A stretch of 64,000 nt of DNA, taken from assembly GCF_020524045.1 (NCBI RefSeq), contig NZ_JAIVKL010000002.1, forward strand, positions 62,001 through 126,000, given 5' to 3'. The notes beneath the pieces were generated by a model, which worked only from the letters and a program-made list of their open reading frames with translations, made no database searches and was not told where the DNA came from. This DNA comes from Metabacillus litoralis. Lineage in GTDB: Bacteria > Bacillota > Bacilli > Bacillales > Bacillaceae. The position numbers were made by a program, and so were the translations under genes. Shown one piece after another: positions 35,012-44,052 of this stretch. Every line of letters starts with the position of its first letter. The first letter of the stretch is position 1.

Positions 35012-35817
35012 ATATTCCTCTATACAAACAAATGCTCAAATCAAATATTAGTACATTTATTAGTTTTGGATTTGGTTCGGCAATTTATGTGATTTTAATG
35101 ACTTCTTTTTATCCAATCATCGCTGAACATACAGATAAAATTGATGAATTTATTAAGCTATTTCCAGATGCTTTAAAGAAAGGCTTGGGCTTAGAATCAC
35201 TAGGATCTTATGGACAATTTATTTCAGTAGAATATTATGGGCTACTTTTCCCCATCATTTTAGGCATATTTAGTGTAATGACTGCTGTCCAACTTTTAGC
35301 AAAACTTGTTGACCGAGGATCAATGGCTTACCTCCTTTCCACAAAGGTAACACGAACACAAGTTGCTTTAACACAAGCCATGGTGTTAGTTACTGGTTTA
35401 TTGATTATCATGACCTTCACTTTTTTAGGAGGATTAGGTGCTGGTGAAATTCTTCTAGATGATAAGTATTCCATTGCTTTTAAAACTTTTTTCCAAATCA
35501 ATATTGTTGGATTCCTTCTCTTTTTTGCAGTTGGGGGATATTCATTCTTGATTTCGTCAGTTGTAAATGACCAAAAACTAGCTTTAGGCATAGCCGGTGG
35601 TCTGACCTTCCTTTTTTATGGCTTAGACATGATCGGTAAGCTAAGTTCTGAGTTAGAATGGATAAGAAAGATAACGATATTTTCTTTATATGAACCTAGC
35701 GCCATTTCAAGTGGAGAAGCAAATGTATTTACTTCTGCTTTAATATTGATTGGTATTGGGCTAGTCACCTACTTTGCTGCGATAATGATTTTTAAACGTC
35801 GTAACTTACCAATATGA
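35008..35817 (+). CDS. ABC exporter permease
   Basis: A 269-residue membrane protein with six hydrophobic segments. A charged loop after the first helix contains KIDEFIKLFPDALKKGLGLE, a pattern common in ABC-2 permeases paired with this class of ATPase. It starts with ATG after AAGGAGG inside the ATPase 3' end. It forms the transport path for the TetR-controlled exporter. Confidence 0.85.
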   Translation: MNIPLYKQMLKSNISTFISFGFGSAIYVILMTSFYPIIAEHTDKIDEFIKLFPDALKKGLGLESLGSYGQFISVEYYGLLFPIILGIFSVMTAVQLLAKLVDRGSMAYLLSTKVTRTQVALTQAMVLVTGLLIIMTFTFLGGLGAGEILLDDKYSIAFKTFFQINIVGFLLFFAVGGYSFLISSVVNDQKLALGIAGGLTFLFYGLDMIGKLSSELEWIRKITIFSLYEPSAISSGEANVFTSALILIGIGLVTYFAAIMIFKRRNLPI

Positions 35818-35885
35818 AGGAAGTATCAATTATGTTCATAAGTCCAAGAAATTGCAAAACCAACCAATCCTATAACCTAAAAAAT

Positions 35886-36012
35886 AAGTTTGGGACATAA
35901 ATATTTAAGCTAATGATAAATCCGAGTTATTAGGTGATATTTCAATTAACTAATTTCCTTCTCATTCGGGTCTTTATTTGCTGCCTTCAATGGATTTTGT
36001 GATTATGCATAC
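35886..36012 (+). repeat. Direct repeat C, copy 1
   Basis: It matches 36512-36645 over about 125 bases with roughly three quarters of positions alike: GGGACATAA, CTAATGATAAATCCGA, TGATATTTCAATTAA, TTTATTTGCTG, ATGGATTTTGTGATT. The two copies flank a decayed membrane-protein gene. Confidence 0.55.
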
Positions 36013-36162
36013 TATTTTAAAAGAAAGACTATGTTAAAGGTAAATGTTGCAACGAAAGTACTTAACCACATATTAAATATATCTACTATCATCATTTATA
36101 TTTGAAATGACGGATACTTATCTAGCTTAATCCAATCAATATTAGTATAGAGCTCTATTAAA

Positions 36163-36489
36163 GTGCTGTTTACCGAATTATCCTTTATGGTCTATTATGG
36201 AAATAAAGGATATGAGAGGCTGTGTGCTGAATTGAAGACTATCATTCAATCATTAGGTATTTCCTTCATCATTCATTTAATTTATATAGTTGGAACTGTG
36301 GTATTTGGCTATATAAAAACAAGAAATTATAAGCCTGATATTGAGAATCAATGAAAAAATATCGAAACACTTCAAAATGAAGTCGCTTTCGGGGTAGTAG
36401 GTTCACCACTGTTTTTTCTATTAACCTTCATCGGAGTAGCATTAATTATCGGATTAATAATCATTACCTATGGGAAGTTTGTTGGTTAA
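36163..36489 (+). pseudogene. Small membrane protein gene with an internal stop
   Basis: A frame opening at GTG 36163 encodes 63 residues with one membrane helix (LGISFIIHLIYIVGTVVFGY). It stops at a TGA at 36352-36354, yet the same frame continues past it with KNIETLQNEVAFGVVG and a second long helix, ending FVG at 36489. One nonsense change would explain the break. No ribosome binding site is evident, and flanking repeats suggest an unstable region. Family not recognised. Confidence 0.45.
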
Positions 36490-36511
36490 AGTGAATTAAC
36501 TTTACCAGTAA

Positions 36512-36645
36512 CAATGAGGCTAGGACATAAGTATTTTAACTAATGATCAACCCGAATTATAATATGATATTTCAATTAATCATTCGCCTTATATTTTGTG
36601 TTTTTATTTGCTGTCATCAATAGATTTTTTGATTTTTTTATACTA
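36512..36645 (+). repeat. Direct repeat C, copy 2
   Basis: Same orientation as 35886-36012: AGGACATAA, ACTAATGATCAACCCGAA, TGATATTTCAATTAAT, TTTATTTGCTG, TAGATTTTTTGATT. Confidence 0.55.
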
Positions 36646-36654
36646 ATTCCAACA

Positions 36655-36785
36655 AATAGTGGAATGGAGCGGAAGACACTCGGGCACCTACTTAGAATTG
36701 AGGAAAGGCTGAGACCCCGCAGGCATGCCGAGGACGCTTAGCTTCCTCCCCGTGGAAAGCGAGTGTCTGCAGCGCAATGGAACGA
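36655..36785. repeat. Family A-related GC-rich palindromic repeat
   Basis: Ends GGAATGGAGCGGAAGACACT and AGTGTCTGCAGCGCAATGG form an imperfect inverted repeat. The centre GAGACCCCGCAGGC, GCCGAGGA and GTGGAAAGCGAGTG resembles the family A core, but the ends differ, so this may be a sister subfamily. It lies between repeat C and the 3' end of the six-gene operon. Confidence 0.65.
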
Positions 36786-36902
36786 ACTTGTTTCTTTCAG
36801 CTTAATTGATTAATAGAACAAAGATGCTCTGCGAATAAAATTCATTACTAATTTAATATATTTAAAGCCTTAGAAATATTAACGTTATATTCATGGGTCA
36901 TA

Positions 36903-38327
36903 TCATCTAAACCATTTAATATATTTCTTTGTTAATTTAGGAAAAATGCCACTAAATAATTTTTCACGCCAGTATAAATCGGCTGTTCGTTGGATCGCTG
37001 CAGCATGATTAGGATATGGATAAATCATTTGAGATAAATCACCGATTTTTTTCCTTTGCTTGATTGCGTAAATTACCGTCTGCATCCAATCGCCTGCACC
37101 TTTACCAATTGCATGAGCTCCAATGATCTTACCCTTTGAATTTGTCAGTATTTTAATGCTTCCGTTTGATTGATGATCTGCTACAAAACGATCTACATCA
37201 TTTAGAGGTATTTCATACTCAGAATACGTTATTCCTTTTTCTTTAATCTCATGCTCAGTTAAACCAATATGAAAAATTTCAGGATCTGTATAAATAATCC
37301 ATGGAATTTGTTCATAATTCATTTTTTTCGGTATTCCGAGAACAGCGTTTTGTACAACCGTTTTCCCTTCTTCACCTGCCACATGTGTAAAAGCGAATTT
37401 CCCATTCACATCTCCAACGGCATAGATATGTGACACACTCGTTTGTAACTTCGCATTTGTTGTGATGTAACCCTTCTCATTCTTCGTAACACCTGCATTT
37501 TCTAAACGAAGGGTATCACTGTTTGGTGTTCGTCCAACAGCCACTAAAATTTCATCCACTTCTAGCTTAGACATCACGCCATTTTTCTCAACAGAGACAA
37601 TCTTTTTATCGTTTCGTTTTTCAACATGTACAACATCTGAATCTAGTAAAATAGTTAATTCTTTTTCTAGCAGTTTTCCTGCAACATTTCTAATTGATTG
37701 ATCTTCTTTACTTAGCAACGTTTTACTTCTTTCAACAACCGTTACATTTGATCCAAACCGAGCCATTGCTTGAGAAAGCTCTAATCCAACCGGCCCAGCA
37801 CCAATAACGAGTAAATCTTTTGGAAGCTTTTCTTGATTAAAAATGTTTTCATTCGTCAGAAAACCAGCTTCTTTCAATCCTTTTATAGGAGGAATAAAAG
37901 CTCTTGAACCTGTAGCAATGACGATTCTCTTTCCATATATTACATCATCATTGATCTTCACTGTATGATCTGAAGTAAACACACCTAAACCTTTATACAA
38001 ATCAATTCCCATGTTTATAAAGCGTTCATCAGAATCATGATGTTGGATCACATCAATGGAGCTTTTGATACGCTCGTTAATTTTCTTTAATGATCCTTCA
38101 CCACTTACTTCTAAACCTAATTTCGTTGCTTTTTCTTTTGCTGAGTGGATCTCTTTTGCAGCTTTAATAAACGATTTAGAAGGAACACACCCAACATGTA
38201 GACAATCTCCACCAAGATGCTTTTCCTTTTCAATCAGCGCTACTTTCGCTCCTAATGAACTAGCACCAGAGGCTACAGTCAAACCGCCAGATCCACCACC
38301 AATCACAATCACATCATACTTTTTCAA
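36903..38327 (-). CDS. Mercuric-reductase-like NAD(P)/FAD flavoprotein disulfide reductase
   Basis: A 474-residue protein starting at TTG after AGGAGG. It has the FAD fold IGGGSGGLTVA, the redox-active pair GGDCLHVGCVPSK (CxxxxC), ATGSRAFIPP, the NAD(P) fold IGAGPVGLELSQA, the FAD motif YAVGDVNG and a C-terminal dimer interface region. It lacks the N-terminal metal-binding domain and the C-terminal Cys pair of true mercuric reductase; the C-terminus ends KKYIKWFR. It is the last gene of the operon. Its partner is probably an electron donor or thiol/disulfide acceptor linked to the TVP38 or transporter proteins; the substrate is unknown. Confidence 0.8.
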   Translation of the reverse strand: MKKYDVIVIGGGSGGLTVASGASSLGAKVALIEKEKHLGGDCLHVGCVPSKSFIKAAKEIHSAKEKATKLGLEVSGEGSLKKINERIKSSIDVIQHHDSDERFINMGIDLYKGLGVFTSDHTVKINDDVIYGKRIVIATGSRAFIPPIKGLKEAGFLTNENIFNQEKLPKDLLVIGAGPVGLELSQAMARFGSNVTVVERSKTLLSKEDQSIRNVAGKLLEKELTILLDSDVVHVEKRNDKKIVSVEKNGVMSKLEVDEILVAVGRTPNSDTLRLENAGVTKNEKGYITTNAKLQTSVSHIYAVGDVNGKFAFTHVAGEEGKTVVQNAVLGIPKKMNYEQIPWIIYTDPEIFHIGLTEHEIKEKGITYSEYEIPLNDVDRFVADHQSNGSIKILTNSKGKIIGAHAIGKGAGDWMQTVIYAIKQRKKIGDLSQMIYPYPNHAAAIQRTADLYWREKLFSGIFPKLTKKYIKWFR

Positions 38328-38342
38328 GTTTACTCCTCCTTT

Positions 38343-38927
38343 CTATTTTGTTAACAATCTTTTCGCTTCATTTAATCGTTGAAATGCGGTGTAAAGTTCA
38401 ACTACAAAGAATACGAGCGTTACTATCGTTAAATATGGAGTAAAAATAATCATCAAAGAAAATAAGATAAATCCCTCTGTTCGCTCTGCGAGTCCTGCTT
38501 GATAATAAAAGGACTTCATTCCTTGTTTTTCTGTTACTGCTCCAACTGTCAAAAAAATCGTCATCGATAATATAATTGACACACTTAGTAGCAATAATGC
38601 CCATTGTGATGCAGGAAATGCAAATGCTAACCCAAGAATCACGCTAATTTCCACAACACGATCAAATGTAATATCAAGAACTGTTCCCCAAGCGGATGGT
38701 TTTGTAAGTCGAGCCATCGTTCCATCAACTGCATCTAAAAACCCTGAAAACCATAAAACAACTACCGCTAAAACTAGTTGATTAAAATAAATAAGTAAAC
38801 CTGATGTTGATCCGATCAGAAATGCAATCCACGTTACTTGATTGGCAGATAAGCCTAATTTCAGTAAACTTCTTGCTGTTTTTTCAATTGTTGGTTGTAC
38901 ATATTTCCTTCCATGCGTGTCAAGCAA
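38343..38927 (-). CDS. CDP-alcohol phosphatidyltransferase (YnjF-like)
   Basis: A TTG at 38927, six bases after AGGTG, gives a 194-residue protein beginning MLDTHGRKYVQP, like E. coli YnjF; an upstream GTG overlaps the ribosome binding site. The active-site signature DGTMAR-x8-G-x3-D-x3-D is complete (DGTMARLTKPSAWGTVLDI then TFDR). Several membrane helices and KSFYYQAGLAERTEGFILF follow, again like YnjF. Such enzymes swap CMP on a CDP-linked lipid for an alcohol head group. The alcohol is unknown. It lies directly between the TVP38 and flavoprotein genes. Confidence 0.85.
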   Translation of the reverse strand: MLDTHGRKYVQPTIEKTARSLLKLGLSANQVTWIAFLIGSTSGLLIYFNQLVLAVVVLWFSGFLDAVDGTMARLTKPSAWGTVLDITFDRVVEISVILGLAFAFPASQWALLLLSVSIILSMTIFLTVGAVTEKQGMKSFYYQAGLAERTEGFILFSLMIIFTPYLTIVTLVFFVVELYTAFQRLNEAKRLLTK

Positions 38928-38937
38928 AATTTTCACC

Positions 38938-39594
38938 TCATTTTGTTTCTTGTTTATCTAAAAAATTCTTAAATTTATTTTTAAATAAAACTGGAAAAAT
39001 CATCACTAGTAAAAACAGCAGTATTGCCATTACAATGTTTAACAAATTGTTAGAAGTTGCACTAGCTCCTAGAAAGTTATAAGCAAATGTTCCAGGAATT
39101 ATACCTAGTATTGTTGCTAATACAAAGTGACTAGTTTTTACGTTTGACAACCCAGCTGCATAACTAACTAAATCAAAAGGGAAAATCGGTAATAATCGAA
39201 CTAATAGTATAGAAACAAAGCCATTTTTTTCTACTAAACTTTTTACTTTTTCGATTCGTGGACGAGTTTTTTTCTCTACCCATTTCCCCCCTACTTTCCG
39301 TGAAAATAAAAAAGAGAAATAGGCTCCTAGTGTTGCACCTATAATTGTTAACAATGTTCCGTAAAATGGTCCAAACGCCAAGCCACCTGCAAGTGATAAA
39401 ACAGATGCAGGAAATAAAATGAAAGGACGTACCGAATACAAAGCAATGTAAATGATCGGAGCGAGAATTCCTAGTGAGAGGATCCATTGCTTAATGATTT
39501 CAGGACTAAAATCGATTACATGTTGATTTAAATAATAAAAAGTTGGTATCAAAACGATGATCAGTCCTATTAGGATACTTCTCTTCCTTTTCAT
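38938..39594 (-). CDS. TVP38/TMEM64 (DedA-like) membrane protein
   Basis: A 218-residue protein with about five to six membrane segments. The conserved VTT-domain pattern is visible: GGLAFGPFYGTLLTIIGA, then SFLFSRKVGGKWVEK and VRLLPIFPFDLVSYAAGLSN. This is the family of E. coli YdjX/YdjZ, thought to include lipid scramblases or proton-coupled transporters. The ATG directly follows the ATPase stop codon. The link to a CDP-alcohol transferase gene suggests a shared role in lipid or anion handling. Confidence 0.88.
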   Translation of the reverse strand: MKRKRSILIGLIIVLIPTFYYLNQHVIDFSPEIIKQWILSLGILAPIIYIALYSVRPFILFPASVLSLAGGLAFGPFYGTLLTIIGATLGAYFSFLFSRKVGGKWVEKKTRPRIEKVKSLVEKNGFVSILLVRLLPIFPFDLVSYAAGLSNVKTSHFVLATILGIIPGTFAYNFLGASATSNNLLNIVMAILLFLLVMIFPVLFKNKFKNFLDKQETK

Positions 39595-40554
39595 TTACTT
39601 CCCACCTTTTAGCTTGTCTTTTTTGTATAGATACACTAATTTACCTTCTTGTGTGTTTTCTTTTCCTACCATCGTTAACTTTTCCTTCGTTTCTTTTACA
39701 GAAACAACAAGCTGAGCATTTCCATTTTGAAAATAGCTTTCTATTATTTCTGCTTTCCAAAACGGCTCATGTTCTAGAGGCTTTCTTTCAGATAATATTA
39801 ATTGCTCGCTGGAAATAAATCTTTCATTTTCCCATAACCCACTTTGCAAAAAGCTTGAAACAAAACGATTGCTAGGATGATGATAGAGGTTCTCAGGAGA
39901 TGCAACTTGTTGAAGTGTTTTTTCTCCTAATATCGCAACTCGATCACCAATCGCCATCGCTTCCTCTAGATCATGAGTAACAAATAACACAGTCATTTCT
40001 TCTTCCTTTAATAAGCGCTTCATCCACCTTCTCGTATCTTTACGAAGCTCTGAGTCAAGGTTTGAAAATGGTTCATCCAATAATAAAACTTTTGGTTTAA
40101 CAATCAAAGAACGCCCTAAAGCAACTCTTTGCTTTTGTCCTCCTGAAATTTCATGTGGGAACCGCTTTTCTAAATTTACTAAACCTACCTTTTCTAGCAT
40201 CAACTTCCCCGACTTTTCACGTTCTTTTCGTTTGATACCTAACATCTTTAACCCAAACGTGATATTGTCTAATAAATTCATATGAGGGAAAAGCAGCGAA
40301 TCTTGAAACATGTAAACAACAGGTCGCTTTTGTGGTGGTATTCCTTTCATTGATATACCATCAATCAAAATTTCACCATAATCGTCATCACTAAGTCCTG
40401 CAATAGTTCGCAATAAAGTAGACTTTCCAACTCCTGATGGACCAATTATTGATAGTATTTCACCTTTATTTATAGATAGTTCGGAAATTGATAGAATTTG
40501 TTTATTTTCAAAGGACTTTGATATATTTTTTAACATGATATAAGAATCTTCCAT
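39595..40554 (-). CDS. ABC transporter ATPase (YnjD-like)
   Basis: A 319-residue ATPase: Walker A GPSGVGKSTLLR near residue 38, the Q-loop YMFQDSLLFPH, signature ISGGQKQRVALGRS, Walker B VLLLDEPFSNLD and FVTHDLEEA. The C-terminal 90 residues resemble the regulatory/TOBE-type extension of spermidine, thiamine and iron importer ATPases. E. coli YnjD is shorter. It energises the fused permease encoded just upstream. Confidence 0.85.
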   Translation of the reverse strand: MEDSYIMLKNISKSFENKQILSISELSINKGEILSIIGPSGVGKSTLLRTIAGLSDDDYGEILIDGISMKGIPPQKRPVVYMFQDSLLFPHMNLLDNITFGLKMLGIKRKEREKSGKLMLEKVGLVNLEKRFPHEISGGQKQRVALGRSLIVKPKVLLLDEPFSNLDSELRKDTRRWMKRLLKEEEMTVLFVTHDLEEAMAIGDRVAILGEKTLQQVASPENLYHHPSNRFVSSFLQSGLWENERFISSEQLILSERKPLEHEPFWKAEIIESYFQNGNAQLVVSVKETKEKLTMVGKENTQEGKLVYLYKKDKLKGGK

Positions 40555-40555
40555 A

Positions 40556-42226
40556 TTACCACCTAGTTCTTTTTGTTGTTAGTTTTAATAGGAGTTCCAT
40601 TAAAAACCATATGAATCCAGGAACGAAAACAAATAAAAGTGAAAAGCTAGCGATCAACGCATCGTCAGCTGAGTGAAAAAAGGGAAAATAAAGAATTGCC
40701 AAGGTTGTGACATTGCCTCCACCAATTAAGGCTGTTAATAAATACTGTCCTAATGAAATCACTGTTACTAAAAAAACAACACTTCTAAAGCTTTGAAGTA
40801 GCTGTGGTAGATAAATAGAATAGAAAATTTTAAACTTTTTAGCTCCAAGCGAAACCGCAATCTCTTCTTGTTTTTTACCTATTCTCTCAAAACCTGCTCG
40901 AAGAATTTTAACTGTGTAAGGTAATGTAGGCAATAAATGAACGATGATCACACCAAATATAGTATTAGCAAGACCCAATCGGATAAAGCTAAGATGAAGC
41001 CCCATTGCTACTAATAACGTTGGAATTAATATAGGTGCTAATAAAAGTGATGCTATCGTTGTTTTGCCTTTAAATTCATAAAATGCCATAGCTTTAGCAG
41101 CAGGTGTCCCAATTACGATATTTAGTAAAATGACACATGTGCTTATTCCAATTGACGTGAAAATTGCTTGGCCTATTTGAGTTTCTTGAGATAAAAGTAG
41201 CTCCCAAGTTCTTAAAGAAAATTCACTTGGGATAAGCTCACCATAATTCCATGTTTTTACGAAGCTTGTAACGAGTAATAAAAGGACAGGGATCATCGTG
41301 AACAAACATAAAAATCCAGCAATAATTGTTGATCTTTTTCTTATTTTTGAAATGATAATAGTCGATCCTTCTGTTTGACTCAAATGCCTTCTTTGTTTTT
41401 TGGTTATAAATAAAACAATCATCACGAGTAACAAAATTGTAAATGTTGTTAAGACCATTGAAGCAAATGCATAAGGCTGCCCGGACCAATCTGATCCGAA
41501 AAACCAATCGTAACTTAAAACAGAAAGCATTTTTGGATAAGTGACACCTAGTAAAGCTGGAACTTCATAAGCAGATAAAATGAAAGAAAAGAGAATAAAA
41601 AAGATTTCAATAATTACTGGAAACACATATGGCCATTCAACATGTTGAAACACAGTCCACTTGCTACCCCCCAATGTATAAACAAGCTCTTTTTGATTAT
41701 ATGAAAGCTGTTCATACACTGGCAGTAACATTAAAATCACAAAAGGAACTTCTTTTCCGATATACGTTAAAATGATTCCTAATCCAAAGGAATCTTTAAC
41801 TAAGATTGGAAAATTAGTAGATTCATTTATGAAACCAATCGTACTTAAAACCGAAGAAAGAAAACCTGATTGTGATATTACTAAAAACACCATATACCCC
41901 CAGACAAAATGAGGAAACAACATTGGAAGCCATGCTACTAGCCTCGGGGCAAATTTCTTTAATACAGGATAACTACCCTTTACAATACCTAACCCAATTA
42001 AAATAGATGATAAGGTTGAAATTAATGTAATTCGTAAACTATAAAAAAACGAATCAATAAACTGGGCGTCAGTTAAAAGCTCCCAATAAAGTTGGAAACT
42101 AGGAGTATTTTTATATTGGATACTCTCTAAAAAAGCCATAACCAAACCATAACCTGTTAAAGAAATCGTGATTAGTAAAGCTGGTGTTAACAATAAAAAA
42201 TGCTTATTTCGTTTGTACCACTTCAT
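40556..42226 (-). CDS. ABC transporter permease, fused double domain (YnjC-like)
   Basis: A 556-residue permease made of two consecutive BPD-type units (about 1-270 and 295-556), each with six helices and an EAA loop: VYTLGGSKWTVFQHVEWPYVF in the first half (shown by its Gly-x10-Pro spacing) and IAVSLGAKKFKIFYSIYLP in the second. Fused permeases of this kind occur in FbpB, ThiP and YnjC. The start overlaps the binding-protein gene by 23 bases, so translation is coupled. It imports the ligand of the binding protein. Confidence 0.85.
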   Translation of the reverse strand: MKWYKRNKHFLLLTPALLITISLTGYGLVMAFLESIQYKNTPSFQLYWELLTDAQFIDSFFYSLRITLISTLSSILIGLGIVKGSYPVLKKFAPRLVAWLPMLFPHFVWGYMVFLVISQSGFLSSVLSTIGFINESTNFPILVKDSFGLGIILTYIGKEVPFVILMLLPVYEQLSYNQKELVYTLGGSKWTVFQHVEWPYVFPVIIEIFFILFSFILSAYEVPALLGVTYPKMLSVLSYDWFFGSDWSGQPYAFASMVLTTFTILLLVMIVLFITKKQRRHLSQTEGSTIIISKIRKRSTIIAGFLCLFTMIPVLLLLVTSFVKTWNYGELIPSEFSLRTWELLLSQETQIGQAIFTSIGISTCVILLNIVIGTPAAKAMAFYEFKGKTTIASLLLAPILIPTLLVAMGLHLSFIRLGLANTIFGVIIVHLLPTLPYTVKILRAGFERIGKKQEEIAVSLGAKKFKIFYSIYLPQLLQSFRSVVFLVTVISLGQYLLTALIGGGNVTTLAILYFPFFHSADDALIASFSLLFVFVPGFIWFLMELLLKLTTKRTRW

Positions 42227-43454
42227 TCACCCAGTTCTCCTTAAGCCATGTCACATATTCAGCATGTATTTCAGGTTTCATGTACTTTTTTAACGTTTCT
42301 GCTGGTAAAACGGAATCACCACGATCAATTTTACTTAATTTTTCTTTGTCCTCTTGTGAAAGTGCTCCTGGATCAAGCGCTATATTATCTCCCCAATATG
42401 TTGAATCTAACTTTGCTAACTGTGCATTTGGAGAAAGCAAGAAATTAATAGCCACCATTGCTCCTTGTTTATTAGGACTGTTAAAAGGAATAGCTAAGAA
42501 ATGAGTATTTCCTATTGATCCTGATTCTAAGATAAACGATTTTGTTGTTTCAGGAAAAATTCCGTTGTCAATGAACTTTTCAGCACGAGCTTCGTTATAG
42601 CCCATTGTCATCCACACTTCACCTTCGCTATACAATCGATCTAATTCATTCAAATCATTCGGATATGTTTGACCTTCACGCCATAGATATGGTTCTATTT
42701 CACTTAAATAATCCCACATCATTTGACTATTATCACTTGCAAACTGTTCATCATAGCCTTTATCAAGAATTTTTTGAACATCACCTACTGACTCATAAAA
42801 TACTTGACGTAAAAACGCATTTCCTGTGAAATCGGTCGGATCAGGATATGTAAACTTCCCAGGGTTCTCCTTCACCCACCTCATTAGTTCGCTATAGGTT
42901 TTTGGAGGATTCTCCACTTTTGACTCATCATATTGAAATACAAATTGCACCTTTCCCCATGGTGCTTCAAAACCGTCAACTTTTGTTCCAAAATCGTATG
43001 TAACATCTAATGCTTCGTTATCTACGAATTCTTGTACATTTGGTAACTGATTAGAAAATGGTCCAAATAAAAGGTCATTTTCCTTAGCGTTTTTAAAGTT
43101 CTCTCCATTAATCCAAATAATATCCATATTACCCTTTGTTTGATTTGCTTTTTTCTCATTTCTTAATTTTTTTAATTGCTCTGGTGTATCCATTGCAACC
43201 CGCTCTAAATTGAGATCATATTGTTCTTTAAGTCGTGGGGCCACCCATTCATCCATATATCGGTTAATTCCTTCATCTCCACCCCACATGTAAATTCTAA
43301 CTGTTGTTTCATTTGATTTCTGCTCTATATCAGACCAATCCGTATTCTTCAAATCATCAGGAGATGGAGAAGAAGTAGTCTGTGTATCGCTAGCACAAGC
43401 TGAAAAGATAACTAAAAATATAATACTCATAATACCCCAACAAATTCTTTTCAT
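42204..43454 (-). CDS. ABC transporter substrate-binding lipoprotein (YnjB-like)
   Basis: A 416-residue protein with signal peptide and lipobox FSAC near residue 20, starting at ATG after AAAGGAGCTGAG. The mature part has the type 2 binding-protein fold with RIYMWGGDEGINRYMDEW, DIIWINGENF and GFEAPWGKVQFVFQY. The segment IWINGENF is, to my recollection, characteristic of the YnjB family rather than of iron or thiamine binders. The ligand is unknown. First gene of the six-gene operon; tandem repeats and an inverted repeat lie in its upstream region. Confidence 0.82.
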   Translation of the reverse strand: MKRICWGIMSIIFLVIFSACASDTQTTSSPSPDDLKNTDWSDIEQKSNETTVRIYMWGGDEGINRYMDEWVAPRLKEQYDLNLERVAMDTPEQLKKLRNEKKANQTKGNMDIIWINGENFKNAKENDLLFGPFSNQLPNVQEFVDNEALDVTYDFGTKVDGFEAPWGKVQFVFQYDESKVENPPKTYSELMRWVKENPGKFTYPDPTDFTGNAFLRQVFYESVGDVQKILDKGYDEQFASDNSQMMWDYLSEIEPYLWREGQTYPNDLNELDRLYSEGEVWMTMGYNEARAEKFIDNGIFPETTKSFILESGSIGNTHFLAIPFNSPNKQGAMVAINFLLSPNAQLAKLDSTYWGDNIALDPGALSQEDKEKLSKIDRGDSVLPAETLKKYMKPEIHAEYVTWLKENWVNEVVQTK

Positions 43455-43588
43455 AGACTCAGCTCCTTTTCTTTAAAATGGTAAGTTATCAAAATCATTG
43501 CAAACACTTTATTCTTTCTTGTTCTCTAAGTAAGATTACATAAAATTCACATTTAAACCAAGAGCTACTCACGAATAATGTAGAATTA

Positions 43589-43650
43589 GGCAAAGCAAAA
43601 CCATGAGAACGGAATTAGAGTGTTAGATTTTATAAAAGTATTGCTTTGCC
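43589..43650. repeat. Inverted repeat upstream of the ynj-like operon
   Basis: GGCAAAGCAA (43589-43598) and TTGCTTTGCC (43641-43650) are perfect 10-bp arms separated by 42 bases. It lies 135-196 bases before the binding-protein gene. It may be an operator pair, a structured leader or the ends of a tiny mobile element. Confidence 0.45.
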
Positions 43651-43760
43651 GAATTTATATACCCTTAACATGTTATTGATGAAACCTAATAAGAGCGATC
43701 ACAAAAAATAGTTGAGATGAACATAAATCTTTGCTGCAATAGGTTTTCATATTCATTTAC

Positions 43761-43965
43761 CTTATGACGGACATTTCCGCGATCTTTTGAGACTGTTATG
43801 TCCTTGATCACCCTTATGACGGACATTTCCGCGATCTTCTAACACTGTTATGTCCCTCATCACCCTTATGACGGACATTTCCGCGATCTTCTAACACTGC
43901 TATGTCCTTCATTACCCTTATGACGGACATTTCCGCACTCTTCTAACACCGATATGTCCCTCATC
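43761..43965. repeat. Four tandem 52-bp repeats
   Basis: Units start at 43761, 43813, 43865 and 43917. Each begins CTTATGACGGACATTTCCGC, contains TCTTCTAACACTG with small changes, and ends TATGTCC(C/T)TCAT. Within a unit GGACAT and ATGTCC can pair. Units differ at only a few positions. There are no spacers and no coding potential. Confidence 0.9.
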
Positions 43966-44052
43966 TTTTGCTTTTCCCAATCAAAATAACAAACATTGAA
44001 TAAAAGTTGGTGGTATTCTTCCTATCTTCCTAGATTCATAGCAAAATAACTC

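Noticed and set aside
36903-38327. True mercuric reductase (merA)
   Set aside because: The redox pair is present, but the N-terminal metal-binding domain, the C-terminal Cys pair and other mer genes are absent.
43761-43965. CRISPR-like array
   Set aside because: The four 52-bp units are contiguous with no unique spacers between them and no cas genes nearby; this is a tandem repeat.
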